Origin: an uncultured Flavobacterium sp. | GTDB taxonomy: Bacteria; Bacteroidota; Bacteroidia; Flavobacteriales; Flavobacteriaceae | DNA length: 64,000 nt | Direction: 5' to 3' | NCBI GenBank assembly: GCA_934636265.1 | Contig: CAKUAD010000002.1 | Span: 53,590-117,589, forward strand | Shown here: positions 1 to 8,723 of the stretch, in pieces | Layout: each line of letters opens with the position of its first letter | Position numbering within the stretch: position 1 is the first letter of the stretch | The notes under the pieces: generated by a model | Database searches by the model: none | The model's input: only the letters and a program-made list of their open reading frames with translations | What the model was told of the DNA's origin: nothing | Program-made: the position numbers and the translations under genes

Positions 1-2
1 TG

Positions 3-164
3 CTTAATATGTCGCAGGAGGATTTGTCGGCGGCCGGTTATGCCGATGCCCGCGAAGCAGACTTCAAATACGTCGACATTAAACGATACGACCCTAACAT
101 CTGGAAGGAGTATTCAGCCATAGAGCCAGTGGAGGAGATGAAAAGGTTGCAAATCGTTGATTAA
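3..164 (+). CDS. C-terminal fragment of an unidentified protein (cut by the window edge)
   Basis: An open frame enters from the left edge and ends at TAA 162-164, giving the last 53 residues of a protein. The tail is rich in charged and aromatic residues and ends in EEMKRLQIVD; it contains DIKRYDPNIWKEY, which looks like the conserved C-terminus of a longer protein rather than random reading. No domain can be assigned from so little sequence. It is convergent with the methyltransferase gene on the other strand. Confidence 0.55.
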   Translation, partial: LNMSQEDLSAAGYADAREADFKYVDIKRYDPNIWKEYSAIEPVEEMKRLQIVD

Positions 165-276
165 TGGTCCTGTTTAATAAGCCTTGTTAGTTCCGGATTT
201 TCGCAGCGTTCCCGTCAATTTTTGCTGGGACACTGCATCTTGGGTTGGCGGAGGTCACCATTTGGTCGCCGAAAAG

Positions 277-417
277 TTTAACAATTACGGCAGAAAATCC
301 GTAACGCGATGTCGATTTTTTTTTGTGGGAATCAATCCCATTCCCCCTTCCCATTCAAGGGCAACCTACCAATTTTCCGGCACATAACGTTGCGTAAAAA
401 CTGCCGAAATTGTTAAA
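277..417. repeat. TIR-bounded intergenic element, copy M1 (141 bp)
   Basis: The left end TTTAACAATTACGGCAG (277-293) matches the reverse complement of the right end (401-417) at 16 of 17 positions. Inside are a T8-9 run and two short GGGA/TCCC inverted arms around 327-353. The same architecture recurs at 2682, 28184 and 46191. It is the only structure I see in the gene-free stretch 165-494, which separates two convergent genes. A 67-codon ORF through it (184-387) has no recognisable protein. Confidence 0.8.
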
Positions 418-494
418 GTTAGAGTTTTTTTCACGCGCTCATGCCATCACCGTTGGATATGCGTTGAAAGCGATTTTACATTTCTTATTCAGAT

Positions 495-1205
495 CTAGAC
501 CTTGAGGTAGAAATTTTTTACCAATTCCCCGAATTCAGCGGTATACTGATGCCGTTCAATTTCGATGGCGATTTCGTTTACGGGAACCTCATTCAGGAAA
601 TTGCGAGAAAAAGCCAGCAGCGATCGTTTTACCGCCGCGGTTGGCGTGCCTTTTACGTGGGTGATTTTTTGCGGGTAAAGGCCATTTTCCATCGCCAGGC
701 GGATAAAGCCGTCTTCTTCCTTAATGGGAATAATGACTGCAAAAATGCCTTGTTCCGACAACAAAACCGATGCGGCCTCGCACAAATCTGAAAAAGGAAG
801 CGATTGATTTTGCCTTGCCGTATCGCGCGATTCGCTGGATGACGGCACTGTTTCACTGTAAAAAGGCGGATTGGAAACGATCAGATCATATTCCTCGTCT
901 TCCAGATCGTCCATATAGGCGTCCAATGAGGCGTGATAACAAAAAAGCCGGTCGTTCCACGGCGATTGTTCAAAGTTTTCGGTGGCTTGTTCGTGCGCCG
1001 ACGCATCGATTTCCAGCGCATCGATTTGCGGCGCATCACATCTTTGGGCCATCATCAGTGCGATAAGTCCGGTTCCGGCGCCAATGTCGAGAATGGAATG
1101 CGGCTTGTGATCGACGGGTGTCCAGGCTCCAAGCAAAACACCGTCAGTGCCTACTTTCATGGCGGTTTTATCTTGTTGGATGATGAATTGTTTGAACTTG
1201 AACAT
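495..1205 (-). CDS. trmN6: tRNA1(Val) (adenine37-N6)-methyltransferase
   Basis: This 236-residue class I SAM methyltransferase fits the YfiC/TrmN6 family, which makes N6-methyladenosine at position 37 of tRNA-Val in the cytoplasm. The SAM-binding motif I, DIGAGTG, is at residues 40-46, an acidic LEID loop is near 64-67, and the amino-methyltransferase motif SNPPFY is at 111-116 (NPPF is the catalytic motif of N6-adenine enzymes). The N-terminal MFKFKQFIIQQD and KVGTDGVLLGAW segments are typical of the family, and length is normal. It stands alone, convergent with the fragment at the window edge. The start at 1205 is the natural one because the family motif begins there. Confidence 0.9.
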   Translation of the reverse strand: MFKFKQFIIQQDKTAMKVGTDGVLLGAWTPVDHKPHSILDIGAGTGLIALMMAQRCDAPQIDALEIDASAHEQATENFEQSPWNDRLFCYHASLDAYMDDLEDEEYDLIVSNPPFYSETVPSSSESRDTARQNQSLPFSDLCEAASVLLSEQGIFAVIIPIKEEDGFIRLAMENGLYPQKITHVKGTPTAAVKRSLLAFSRNFLNEVPVNEIAIEIERHQYTAEFGELVKNFYLKV

Positions 1206-1292
1206 GAAAGGGGTTTGATCGTAAACTTGTGATATGCCACTGCCAACTTTATCCCGGTCGTCGATGGGTTTTATTAACCCGTTAAGGAGATG

Positions 1293-1394
1293 CCTAGCCC
1301 CGATTGCAGCGGAAATCCTTTTGCCGGCGGTTTTTTAAATTGAGGATTTGGTTGCCAGGCAAAAGATTGCAGCGAAAAGCGGGATAAAGCTCCT
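1293..1394 (+). ncRNA. Covarying intergenic structured element, copy A
   Basis: The copy begins CCTAGCCCCGATTGCAGCGG and ends AAAGCTCCT. The outer helix pairs AGC (1296-1298) with GCT (1389-1391) and CCCG (1299-1302) with CGGG (1380-1383). An inner helix pairs TTTTGCC (1319-1325) with GGCAAAA (1358-1364). Sister copies use different base pairs at the outer helix. The Rfam Flavobacteria motif Flavo-1 is the obvious candidate to test. It lies upstream of trmN6 and downstream of rimM, antisense to both. Confidence 0.6.
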
Positions 1395-1428
1395 GAAAAA
1401 AAATCGGCAATATTACTCCCGACCGCAT

Positions 1429-1953
1429 TTAGAGGTACATTTCTACCAATCCCTCAGGCAAATCCATCACCACGGTTTTGTTTTCGCGGTCTACTTTTAC
1501 CAGGAATTGGTCGATCATGGGAATGAGCAGTTCGGTTTCGCCGCGCATTACTTCAAACAATGGCTGCGCCGATGAATCATTGACCGACACGATGCGGCCG
1601 ATAACACCCAGGCGAAGGTCTTCTATGTTAAACCCGATGACTTCGTGGTAATAAAACTTGTCGCCTTCCAGTTTGGGTAGCGCCGATAGCGGCAGATACA
1701 GGTCGGCGCCAATGATTTCGTCGGCATCGTCCTCGTTGTTCACGTCCTCAAACCTGACGCGAAGCATGTCGTTTTTATGAGGCGTTGCATGCGAAATAAA
1801 AAATGGAATCAGATTGTTGCCCAAGTCGACAAAAACTGATTCCATTTCATAATATAATTCGGGTTCGTCGGTGTCCAGATACAACAGGACCTCACCCTTA
1901 AAGCTAAACTTTTTTGCAACCTTGCCCAAGTAGAAGCAGTCCTCCTTTTTCAC
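1429..1953 (-). CDS. rimM: 16S rRNA processing protein RimM
   Basis: This 174-residue protein has the two-part RimM layout. The N-terminal beta-barrel starts with KKEDCFYLGKVAKKFSFKGEVLLYL, here cited only for its KxGxVxxxxGxKGE-like pattern (residues 2-26), and the C-terminal PRC-barrel runs from about residue 95 (YYHEVIGFNI) to the end. RimM assists maturation of the 30S subunit head and binds protein S19. It follows rpsP on the same strand after 11 bases, the usual rpsP-rimM order, so co-transcription from the rpsP promoter is likely. Length and ends are normal. Confidence 0.94.
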   Translation of the reverse strand: MKKEDCFYLGKVAKKFSFKGEVLLYLDTDEPELYYEMESVFVDLGNNLIPFFISHATPHKNDMLRVRFEDVNNEDDADEIIGADLYLPLSALPKLEGDKFYYHEVIGFNIEDLRLGVIGRIVSVNDSSAQPLFEVMRGETELLIPMIDQFLVKVDRENKTVVMDLPEGLVEMYL

Positions 1954-1964
1954 GGGCGGGCAAA

Positions 1965-2543
1965 TTAAGCCTGAGCTTCTTCGTTTCCTTCCTCGGCGGC
2001 AGGAGCTTGAGCTTCAGCGTCTGCAACAGCCTCTTCAGTCGATGCCTCGGCAGCAGCTTCTTCAGCCTTGGCAGCGGCAATCAGGTCGGCTTCGGCCTGT
2101 TTTGCGGCAGCAATACGGCTTTCGTTAACAGCTTGTTCAGCTTTCAGGGCAGCAGCCTTGATTTCAGCTTTTGACTTGGCCAATCCTTCTGACTTCGCGG
2201 TTACTTTTCCGGCTTTCTCTTCCAGCCATTTTGCCAATTTCTCGTCGGCTTGTTCTTGCGTCAAAGCACCTTTTTTAACGCCTCCGTCCAAGTGGTGCTT
2301 CAAAAGAGCGCCTTTGTACGACAGGATGGCACGGGCAGTGTCGGTTGGCTGAGCCCCGTTGTGCAACCATTGGACGGCGGCATCCAGGTTCAAATCAATC
2401 GTGGCAGGGTTAGTGTTTGGATTGTAAGTACCCAGTTTTTCAAGGTATTTACCATCGCGTTTTGAGCGGGCGTCGGCCGCAACAACCCAGTAAAAAGGCT
2501 TTCCTTTTTTACCGTGTCTCTGAAGTCTAATTTTTACAGACAT
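1965..2543 (-). CDS. rpsP: 30S ribosomal protein bS16 with long Ala/Glu-rich tail
   Basis: The first 80-odd residues are a standard bS16 (SVKIRLQRHGKKGKPFYWVV, YNPN near 40, then DAAVQWLHNGAQPTDT). bS16 in most bacteria is about 80-90 residues; here it is 192, because a second half rich in Ala, Glu and Lys follows (KAEQAVNESRIAAAKQAEAD onward), likely helical then disordered, ending in an acidic low-complexity tail. Such tails are common in Bacteroidota. It heads an operon with rimM. The -7 box TATCTTTG lies 51 bases upstream. Confidence 0.95.
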   Translation of the reverse strand: MSVKIRLQRHGKKGKPFYWVVAADARSKRDGKYLEKLGTYNPNTNPATIDLNLDAAVQWLHNGAQPTDTARAILSYKGALLKHHLDGGVKKGALTQEQADEKLAKWLEEKAGKVTAKSEGLAKSKAEIKAAALKAEQAVNESRIAAAKQAEADLIAAAKAEEAAAEASTEEAVADAEAQAPAAEEGNEEAQA

Positions 2544-2593
2544 AATCCAGTGATTAAATTTTGGGGTACTCGACCCCGGTTAATTAAGGGCGC

Positions 2594-2601
2594 AAAGATA
2601 C
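2594..2601 (-). promoter_or_regulatory. -7 box for rpsP-rimM
   Basis: Read on the minus strand this is TATCTTTG, an exact match to the Bacteroidota -7 consensus TAnnTTTG. It is about 50 bases upstream of the rpsP start. No clear TTTG -33 element is seen at 19 bases. Confidence 0.6.
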
Positions 2602-2681
2602 GGGTTTTAATGAAACAAGCTAATTATTTTTTTAAATCCGACTGTTTTCTTATAAGCTGCGGCTGCCTAACCCTCTGAATA

Positions 2682-2819
2682 TTTAACAATTCCGGCAGTA
2701 AATCTGTAATGATGTATTATTTTTTTTTGTAGGGATAAACCCCATGTTCCCCTACCCATGGCACAAAGTTATCCAAAATCCCGCATCCCAAGCTGCAGAA
2801 ATTCTACCGCAAAAGTTAA
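2682..2819. repeat. TIR-bounded intergenic element, copy M2 (degenerate right end)
   Basis: The left end TTTAACAATTCCGGCAG (2682-2698) is followed by TAAATCTGTA, a T9 run and GGGATAAACCCC, matching the order in M1, M3 and M4. The right end is decayed (CTACCGCAAAAGTTAA, 2804-2819). The stretch 2544-3023 holds this copy, the rpsP promoter and the hairpin element at 2821-2931. Confidence 0.7.
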
Positions 2820-2820
2820 T

Positions 2821-2931
2821 ACTCTCTTGGTTGTGTGTGGATTTTCTCGAACGCCATTAACTTGGTTGCGGCTTTCCATACTAAAATAAGCGGTCCGCTC
2901 TACTTAGTTTGGCGGTTTCCAACAAGAGAGT
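2821..2931. other. Unexplained long inverted-repeat element
   Basis: ACTCTCTTG at 2821-2829 is perfectly complementary to CAAGAGAGT at 2923-2931. Between them a second imperfect hairpin is centred on 2894 (2880-2893 against 2895-2908, 11 of 14 positions pairing). There is also a direct repeat of a GCGG-TTTCC block (about 2868-2877 and 2911-2920). The nested arms suggest a folded RNA or a small mobile element. I recognise no family and see no second copy. Confidence 0.45.
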
Positions 2932-2995
2932 GGATTTTTTTGTGTGGGTTGACGCATTTTTTCCATAACCATCCGTTATAATTCACCTAAAAACC

Positions 2996-3003
2996 TATTT
3001 TTG
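2996..3003 (+). promoter_or_regulatory. -7 box for the lipoprotein at 3024
   Basis: TATTTTTG matches TAnnTTTG and lies 20 bases upstream of the ATG at 3024. The -33 region is not convincing. Confidence 0.5.
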
Positions 3004-3023
3004 TACAGATTAAAATACTACTG

Positions 3024-3509
3024 ATGAAAAAGATTATTGCCTCAATTCTTTTGATCGTTGTCGCGGCGGCAATGCCATCGTGTACAGAAGAAATCACCCG
3101 CAACAGCCCGGCGCTCGAAGGGATGAAAGACGATGTCCGCTGGAGGGCCCGCGCGTCTGAAGCTACCGTTGCAGAAAACGGTACGCTTACCATCGTAGGC
3201 CTTACGCAATTTGAAACCCTTACCCTTACGGTGCCATCGGCCGCACCCGGCACTTATACTTTTGGCGACAGCGATATTTACACTGCAGCCTATCGTTACG
3301 AGCGCGACGGACAAGTCCTTTATTACACAACCGGTACCGAGATGGGCGACGGACAGCTTATCGTAGAGGAATACGACACTGAAAAGCTTACTATTTCGGG
3401 AACGTTTCGCTTTAACGCCATCAATGCCAATAACAATCCGTTGGGCGGTGAAATCGTGAATTACCAGTACGGACGATTTTACAAAGTTCCGGTCATTCCG
3501 GCTCCATAA
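3024..3509 (+). CDS. Predicted lipoprotein, DUF6252-like
   Basis: A 161-residue protein with a type II signal peptide: MKK, a hydrophobic stretch, then the lipobox AMPSC with the acylated Cys at residue 20. The mature part is beta-rich and contains WRARASEATVAENGTLTIVG and ISGTFRFNA, the pattern I associate with the flavobacterial DUF6252 family of small secreted proteins. Function is unknown; it is probably anchored in the outer membrane or periplasm. It has its own -7 box and is followed at once by a strong terminator, so it is probably monocistronic. The family assignment is from memory and less sure than the lipoprotein call. Confidence 0.8.
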   Translation: MKKIIASILLIVVAAAMPSCTEEITRNSPALEGMKDDVRWRARASEATVAENGTLTIVGLTQFETLTLTVPSAAPGTYTFGDSDIYTAAYRYERDGQVLYYTTGTEMGDGQLIVEEYDTEKLTISGTFRFNAINANNNPLGGEIVNYQYGRFYKVPVIPAP

Positions 3510-3513
3510 GCAA

Positions 3514-3539
3514 ATCCGCCTTTTGGGCGGTTTTTTTTT
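3514..3539 (+). terminator. Rho-independent terminator
   Basis: CCGCC (3516-3520), loop TTTTG, GGCGG (3526-3530) and then nine T residues directly follow the stop of the lipoprotein gene. Confidence 0.85.
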
Positions 3540-3541
3540 GC

Positions 3542-3572
3542 TTGATTTTTACTATAGGTTTTCCTATTTTTG
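3542..3572 (+). promoter_or_regulatory. Promoter of the RRM gene
   Basis: TTG at 3542-3544 is followed after 20 bases by TATTTTTG (3565-3572), close to the TTTG-N19-TAnnTTTG consensus. It begins where the preceding terminator ends and leaves an untranslated leader of only about 10 bases before ATG 3590. Confidence 0.6.
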
Positions 3573-3589
3573 GGAAACACACTTCCCAC

Positions 3590-3943
3590 ATGGTTATCGT
3601 AGTGCAAAATATCCCGCCGCGGATGGGTCCGTTGCGCGTGCGTTCAGTTTTTGAAAAGTTCGGCGATGTCCGCAGCATACAGTTGTTGGTCGATCCGTTA
3701 ACCCGCGGACGCATGGCCTATCTTGACATGCCCGATGAAAATCAAGCGCTTGCGGCGATTCAGAATCTGGATGGTCATACGGTAAACGGCGCCATTCTCA
3801 AGGTGTCAAGACAGGTTCCAAGGCCGGAAATCGAAACGCATAATATTTTTAACCGTGGCGGATCTCGCGGCGGATTTGAAATGGGAGCCCGTGGCGGCGG
3901 TGCGCGCGGATACCGTGGCGGAAGTCGCGGCAGCGGGTTCTGA
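3590..3943 (+). CDS. RNA-binding protein with RRM domain and RGG tail
   Basis: This protein of 117 residues has one RNA recognition motif. IVVQNIP near residues 2-9 is RNP2 and RGRMAYLDMP near 42-51 is RNP1. The last 30 residues are Gly/Arg-rich with several RGG-type steps (GGSRGGF, RGYRGG, SRGSGF), a layout like cyanobacterial and Bacteroidota cold-type RNA-binding proteins. I placed the start at ATG 3590 because an upstream in-frame start at 3542 would translate the promoter and has no homology to the fold. It probably binds RNA in the cytoplasm; targets are unknown. Confidence 0.85.
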   Translation: MVIVVQNIPPRMGPLRVRSVFEKFGDVRSIQLLVDPLTRGRMAYLDMPDENQALAAIQNLDGHTVNGAILKVSRQVPRPEIETHNIFNRGGSRGGFEMGARGGGARGYRGGSRGSGF

Positions 3944-3992
3944 TTCTGGCCGATTGTTGATAACTTACGCAAAGGCTTAGTTACAAATCAAC

Positions 3993-4000
3993 TATTTTTG
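3993..4000 (+). promoter_or_regulatory. -7 box for dnaE
   Basis: TATTTTTG, an exact TAnnTTTG match, 51 bases upstream of the dnaE start. No good -33 element is visible. Confidence 0.5.
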
Positions 4001-4051
4001 AGCAATTCCCGATCGTACTGATTCAGGCGGTCAAACATTTCATTTTCAGTT

Positions 4052-7000
4052 ATGTATATCATTTTCGATACCGAAACCACCGGCTTGCCCCGGCGTTACG
4101 ATGCCCCCGTTACCGACACTTCCAACTGGCCGCGATGCGTTCAGATTGCATGGCAAATCCACGACGATATGGGTCGCTTGGTGTCACATGAAGACTACCT
4201 GATCAAGCCGGATGGATTCAACATTCCGTATGATGCCGAAAGGGTTCACGGAATCTCGACCGAACTTGCCATCGAACAGGGAATTCCGCTGGCTGATATG
4301 CTTGAAAAATTCAATGCTGCACTTTCCAGATGTAAGTTTGTCGTTGGCCAAAACGTGAGCTTTGACCTCAATGTGATGGGATGTGAATTCCACAGGCTGG
4401 GTGTCAGCACGCCGCTTTTGTCGATGCCGGTTTTGGATACTTGTACCGAGGTGACGGCCGGCTTGCTTCAGATTCCGGGCGGACGGGGAGGAAAGTTCAA
4501 ACTCCCGACGCTTACCGAACTTCACCAATATCTGTTTAACGAACCCTTTGACGAAGCCCACAACGCCACCGCCGACGTCGAGGCTACTACCCGTTGCTTT
4601 TTGGAATTGTTGCGTCGGGAGGTTTTCACCAAAAAAGAACTGGCCAGCAACGAAAACTATCTGGTGGAGTTTCGCACGGCCAACCCTGATCCCATCCGCC
4701 GCATCGGCCTTAAGCACATCAACCTCAAACAGGCTTCGGAGGCTTTGCGACCAAAAGCCGCCACACCCGAGGCTCCCGCTACCACGCACGCGCCCACTAC
4801 CGGCGAGAACTTTGTCCATCTGCATAACCACACACAATTTTCAGTCCTGCAATCTACCATCAGCGTTTCGGATCTGGTAAAAGCGGCGGTAAAAAATAAG
4901 ATGCCTGCTGTTGCCATGACCGATCACGCCAACCTGATGGGCGCTTTTTTGTTTGTGCGCGAGGCAATGAACCACAACAAGGCCGCCAAAGCCCGGATTC
5001 AGGCAGCTATTGACAACGGCGAGCAACCCGATGAGAAATTGCTGACGCCCATCATCGGCTGCGAATTTTACGTTTGCGACGACCACAAGGACAAGACCCG
5101 AAAGGACAATGGCTACCAGATCGTGTTTTTGGCCAAGAACAAAAACGGCTATCACAACCTGGCCAAAATGTCGTCGATTGCCTACACAGAGGGGTTCTAC
5201 TATGTTCCGCGGATTGACCGCAAAGTCATCCAGCAATACAAGGATGATTTGATCGTGCTCTCGGGAAATCTTTACGGAGAGGTTCCCAACAAACTGCTCA
5301 ATATTGGCGAGAACCAGGCCGAGGAAGCGCTTTTGTGGTGGAAAAATCTCTTTGGCCAGGACTTCTACATCGAACTCATGCGCCACAATCAGGAAGATGA
5401 GAACCGCGTCAACGAGGCGCTGGTAAGTCTGGCTCGGAAACATCAGGTAAAACTCGTGGCCACCAACAACACCTACTATATCGACAAGGAAAGTTCGCGC
5501 GCCCATGACATTTTGTTGTGCGTCCGCGACGGCGAAAAAATATCAACTCCCATAGGGCGTGGCCGCGGTTACCGATACGGACTGCCCAATCAGGAGTACT
5601 ACTTTAAATCGGGCGAGGAAATGGCCCGCATTTTTTCTGATCTTCCGGAGGCCATTGCCAACGTGGATGAGGTTGTGGCTAAAATTGAAAGTTATGAATT
5701 GAGCCGCGAGGTGCTGCTGCCAAAGTTTGACATCCCGGATGAGTTTGTCGTTGCGCAGGATGCTGAGGACGGCGGAAAGCGCGGCGAGAATGCCTATCTG
5801 CGCCACCTGACTTATGAAGGCGCGCGTCGCCGGTACGGACAGGAGCTTGGTGCCGATGTGATCGAACGTATCGACTTTGAGTTACTTACCATCGAGAATT
5901 CCGGCTATCCCGGCTACTTTTTGATCGTACAGGATTTTATTGCGGCTGCGAGACGTATGGGCGTTTCAGTAGGTCCCGGACGCGGATCGGCCGCCGGATC
6001 GGTGGTGGCTTATTGCTTGGGCATCACGAACATCGATCCACTGAAATACAACCTGCTTTTTGAGAGATTTTTGAATCCTGACCGGGTGTCGCTTCCGGAT
6101 ATTGATATAGATTTTGACGACGAAGGCCGTGGCAGTGTCATGGATTACGTCATTAAAAAATACGGCTCAAAGCAGGTGGCGCAAATCATTACCTATGGTA
6201 CCATGGCCGCCAAATCGTCGATAAAGGACACGGCAAGGGTGCTCGACCTTCCGCTTTTTGAAGCTGAAAGAATCTCGAAAATGATTCCTGGTACGCTGTC
6301 GTTGTCAAAGATTTTCGCGCTGGACAAACAAAAGCTCAAATCGGCTTTAAGGCAGGACGAGTTTGAAAGGGTTCAGGAACTCATCAGCCTTTGCGACGGA
6401 GAAGACCTGAGCGCCACCACGATCCAGCAGGCCAAAACGCTTGAAGGTACGTTGCGCAACACCGGAATCCACGCATGCGGTGTAATCATCACGCCCGATG
6501 ATATCACCAAGTTTGTTCCGGTATCCACCGCCAAGGATTCAGATCTTTACGTGACGCAGTTTGATAACTCGGTAGTGGAAAGTGCCGGATTGCTCAAGAT
6601 GGACTTTCTTGGACTCAAAACCCTTACGCTGATCAAGGACACGGTAAAACTGGTAAAATACCGCAGCGGTATCGACCTCAATCCCGATGAATTCCCCATT
6701 GACGATGCCAAAACCTACGAGCTTTTCCAGCGTGGCGAAACCGTCGGGATTTTCCAGTATGAATCGCCCGGGATGCAAAAGTACATGAAAGAGCTCAAGC
6801 CTACGGTTTTTGGCGACCTGATTGCGATGAACGCCTTGTATCGCCCGGGGCCGATTGCATATATTCCGAGTTTTATTGCGCGCAAAAACGGTCAGGAACC
6901 CATCACCTATGATCTGGAAGCCTGCGAGGAATTGCTCAAAGACACCTACGGCATTACGGTTTATCAGGAGCAGGTAATGCTTTTGTCGCAAAAACTGGCC

Positions 7001-8551
7001 AACTTTTCTAAGGGTGATGCCGACGTGCTGCGAAAGGCGATGGGTAAAAAGCAGCGCGACGTCCTGGACAAGATGAAGCCCAAATTCATTGATCAGGCGG
7101 CGGCCAACGGACACGATCCGGCCATCCTGGAAAAAATCTGGAAAGACTGGGAAGCTTTTGCCGAATACGCCTTTAACAAATCGCACTCTACCTGCTATGC
7201 GTGGGTAGCGTACCAAACGGCGTATCTCAAGGCTAATTATCCTGCCGAATACATGGCAGCCGTGCTCTCCAACAACATGAACGACATCAAACAGGTAACG
7301 TTCTTTATGGAAGAATGCCGACGCATGGGCTTAAAAGTGCTCGGCCCGGACATCAACGAATCATTTTACAAGTTTACCGTAAACGCCGATTACGCCATTC
7401 GCTTTGGAATGGGCGCGATCAAGGGCGTGGGCAGCGGCGCCGTTCAAACCATTGTCGAGAATAGAAAAACGGGTAAATTCAAATCCATATTTGATGTTGC
7501 CAAACGCATCGATTTGCGTGCGGCCAACAAAAAAGCGTTTGAAAATCTAGCATTGGCCGGTGCATTTGATTCATTTGCCGACACGCATCGGGCGCAATAT
7601 TTTCATGCCGAGGCCGACAATGTCACTTTTTTGGAAAAGGCCATCCGCTATGGAGCCAAGGCGCAGGAAAACGAAAATTCATCGCAGGTGAGTCTTTTTG
7701 GCGAGGCCAGCGATGTGCAGATTCCCGAGCCGCAGGTTCCGCCGTGCGAGGAGTGGAGTACCATGGAAAAGCTAGCCCGCGAGCGTGAAGTGGTGGGCAT
7801 CTACATCTCGGGGCATCCGCTGGATGATTTCCGATACGAAATCGGGAATTTTTGCAACGTAAGGCTTGACGACCTCAAGCGCCTGGATATGTACGTCAAC
7901 AAAGTCGTCACCTTTGCAGGCATTGTCACCTCGGTACAGTTTAGGGTAGGCAAGAACAACAAAGAGTGGGGAAGTTTTGTCCTGGAAGGATTTGACGAGG
8001 CGCACGAATTCCGGATGTTTGACGAAGATTTCCTCAAGTTCCGCCATTTTTTGGCCGTAAACCGATTTTTGTTTTTCCGGGTCAGCATCCGCGAAGGCTG
8101 GGTCAACAAAGAAACCGGCAAGCGATCAGAGCCGCGCATGCAATATCAGGACGTGAGGCAGTTAGGCGATGTGATGTCGCAACTGGTTAAAAAACTGACA
8201 CTCAACGTGGATATCAAAAATGTCGGCGCCAACCTTGTCCAGCTTTTGCAACAGATATTCCACAGCCATCCGGGCGAAACGCCTGTCAGTTTTGAAATTG
8301 ACGAACGCGTGCTGCTTGAAACCAAATTGTCTGCACCTTCGGTAGCAATTGACCCCGTCAACCCTGATCTTGAAGACATTCCCGATGCGCCGGATGCTGA
8401 ACCGGATATTGAAGCGTTGGCTCCCGAGCCGGTTGAGGAGTTTAAAATCGTGACGCGACTGGGTATGTCGAGCCGCAGGGTAAGGGTTAGGGTAGACGCC
8501 GAACTGCTGCAATCACTGGAACGGGCGCAGATAAGGTTTAAACTGAACTAG
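4052..8551 (+). CDS. dnaE: DNA polymerase III alpha subunit with fused N-terminal exonuclease
   Basis: At 1499 residues this is a DnaE-type replicative polymerase preceded by a DEDDh proofreading-type exonuclease. The exonuclease spans about residues 1-190, with D6 and E8 in FDTETTG and the HxxxxD end motif in EAHNATADVEAT (H near 170). The PHP domain starts near 253 (FVHLHNHTQFS). The polymerase core carries GPGRGSAAGS near 645 and the catalytic acidic motif PDIDIDFDDEGR near 681. A C-terminal OB-fold lies near 1283-1320. This fusion is usual in Flavobacteriia, where epsilon-like activity is supplied in cis. An internal low-complexity Pro/Ala/Thr linker (about 232-250) joins the two parts. 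The gene is intact and monocistronic. Confidence 0.96.
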   Translation: MYIIFDTETTGLPRRYDAPVTDTSNWPRCVQIAWQIHDDMGRLVSHEDYLIKPDGFNIPYDAERVHGISTELAIEQGIPLADMLEKFNAALSRCKFVVGQNVSFDLNVMGCEFHRLGVSTPLLSMPVLDTCTEVTAGLLQIPGGRGGKFKLPTLTELHQYLFNEPFDEAHNATADVEATTRCFLELLRREVFTKKELASNENYLVEFRTANPDPIRRIGLKHINLKQASEALRPKAATPEAPATTHAPTTGENFVHLHNHTQFSVLQSTISVSDLVKAAVKNKMPAVAMTDHANLMGAFLFVREAMNHNKAAKARIQAAIDNGEQPDEKLLTPIIGCEFYVCDDHKDKTRKDNGYQIVFLAKNKNGYHNLAKMSSIAYTEGFYYVPRIDRKVIQQYKDDLIVLSGNLYGEVPNKLLNIGENQAEEALLWWKNLFGQDFYIELMRHNQEDENRVNEALVSLARKHQVKLVATNNTYYIDKESSRAHDILLCVRDGEKISTPIGRGRGYRYGLPNQEYYFKSGEEMARIFSDLPEAIANVDEVVAKIESYELSREVLLPKFDIPDEFVVAQDAEDGGKRGENAYLRHLTYEGARRRYGQELGADVIERIDFELLTIENSGYPGYFLIVQDFIAAARRMGVSVGPGRGSAAGSVVAYCLGITNIDPLKYNLLFERFLNPDRVSLPDIDIDFDDEGRGSVMDYVIKKYGSKQVAQIITYGTMAAKSSIKDTARVLDLPLFEAERISKMIPGTLSLSKIFALDKQKLKSALRQDEFERVQELISLCDGEDLSATTIQQAKTLEGTLRNTGIHACGVIITPDDITKFVPVSTAKDSDLYVTQFDNSVVESAGLLKMDFLGLKTLTLIKDTVKLVKYRSGIDLNPDEFPIDDAKTYELFQRGETVGIFQYESPGMQKYMKELKPTVFGDLIAMNALYRPGPIAYIPSFIARKNGQEPITYDLEACEELLKDTYGITVYQEQVMLLSQKLANFSKGDADVLRKAMGKKQRDVLDKMKPKFIDQAAANGHDPAILEKIWKDWEAFAEYAFNKSHSTCYAWVAYQTAYLKANYPAEYMAAVLSNNMNDIKQVTFFMEECRRMGLKVLGPDINESFYKFTVNADYAIRFGMGAIKGVGSGAVQTIVENRKTGKFKSIFDVAKRIDLRAANKKAFENLALAGAFDSFADTHRAQYFHAEADNVTFLEKAIRYGAKAQENENSSQVSLFGEASDVQIPEPQVPPCEEWSTMEKLAREREVVGIYISGHPLDDFRYEIGNFCNVRLDDLKRLDMYVNKVVTFAGIVTSVQFRVGKNNKEWGSFVLEGFDEAHEFRMFDEDFLKFRHFLAVNRFLFFRVSIREGWVNKETGKRSEPRMQYQDVRQLGDVMSQLVKKLTLNVDIKNVGANLVQLLQQIFHSHPGETPVSFEIDERVLLETKLSAPSVAIDPVNPDLEDIPDAPDAEPDIEALAPEPVEEFKIVTRLGMSSRRVRVRVDAELLQSLERAQIRFKLN

Positions 8552-8691
8552 ATAGTCATAACGGTGATTCCCGGGGGTTGGTCATCAATATTGCGCCTGT
8601 TGTTTGCGTTTTGAAAATCAAGGGATAACGCCAAGCAATAAGCGTATAGTGAAAACCGATTTTCTTAACAGCGTCTTTGGTTTTTAATCGC

Positions 8692-8699
8692 TACTTTTG
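8692..8699 (+). promoter_or_regulatory. -7 box for trxA
   Basis: TACTTTTG matches TAnnTTTG and is 24 bases upstream of ATG 8724. This is the argument against using an earlier in-frame start at 8697, which would lie inside the promoter. Confidence 0.6.
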
Positions 8700-8723
8700 C
8701 GGGACACATTAAGTTATTTTATT

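Noticed and set aside
184..387. 67-codon ORF within the gap 165-494
   Set aside because: It traverses the TIR element M1, and no similar protein frame is conserved in the other copies.
4184..7216. Several minus-strand ORFs of about 220 codons within dnaE
   Set aside because: Shadows of the DnaE frame; no motifs and no promoter-like boxes.
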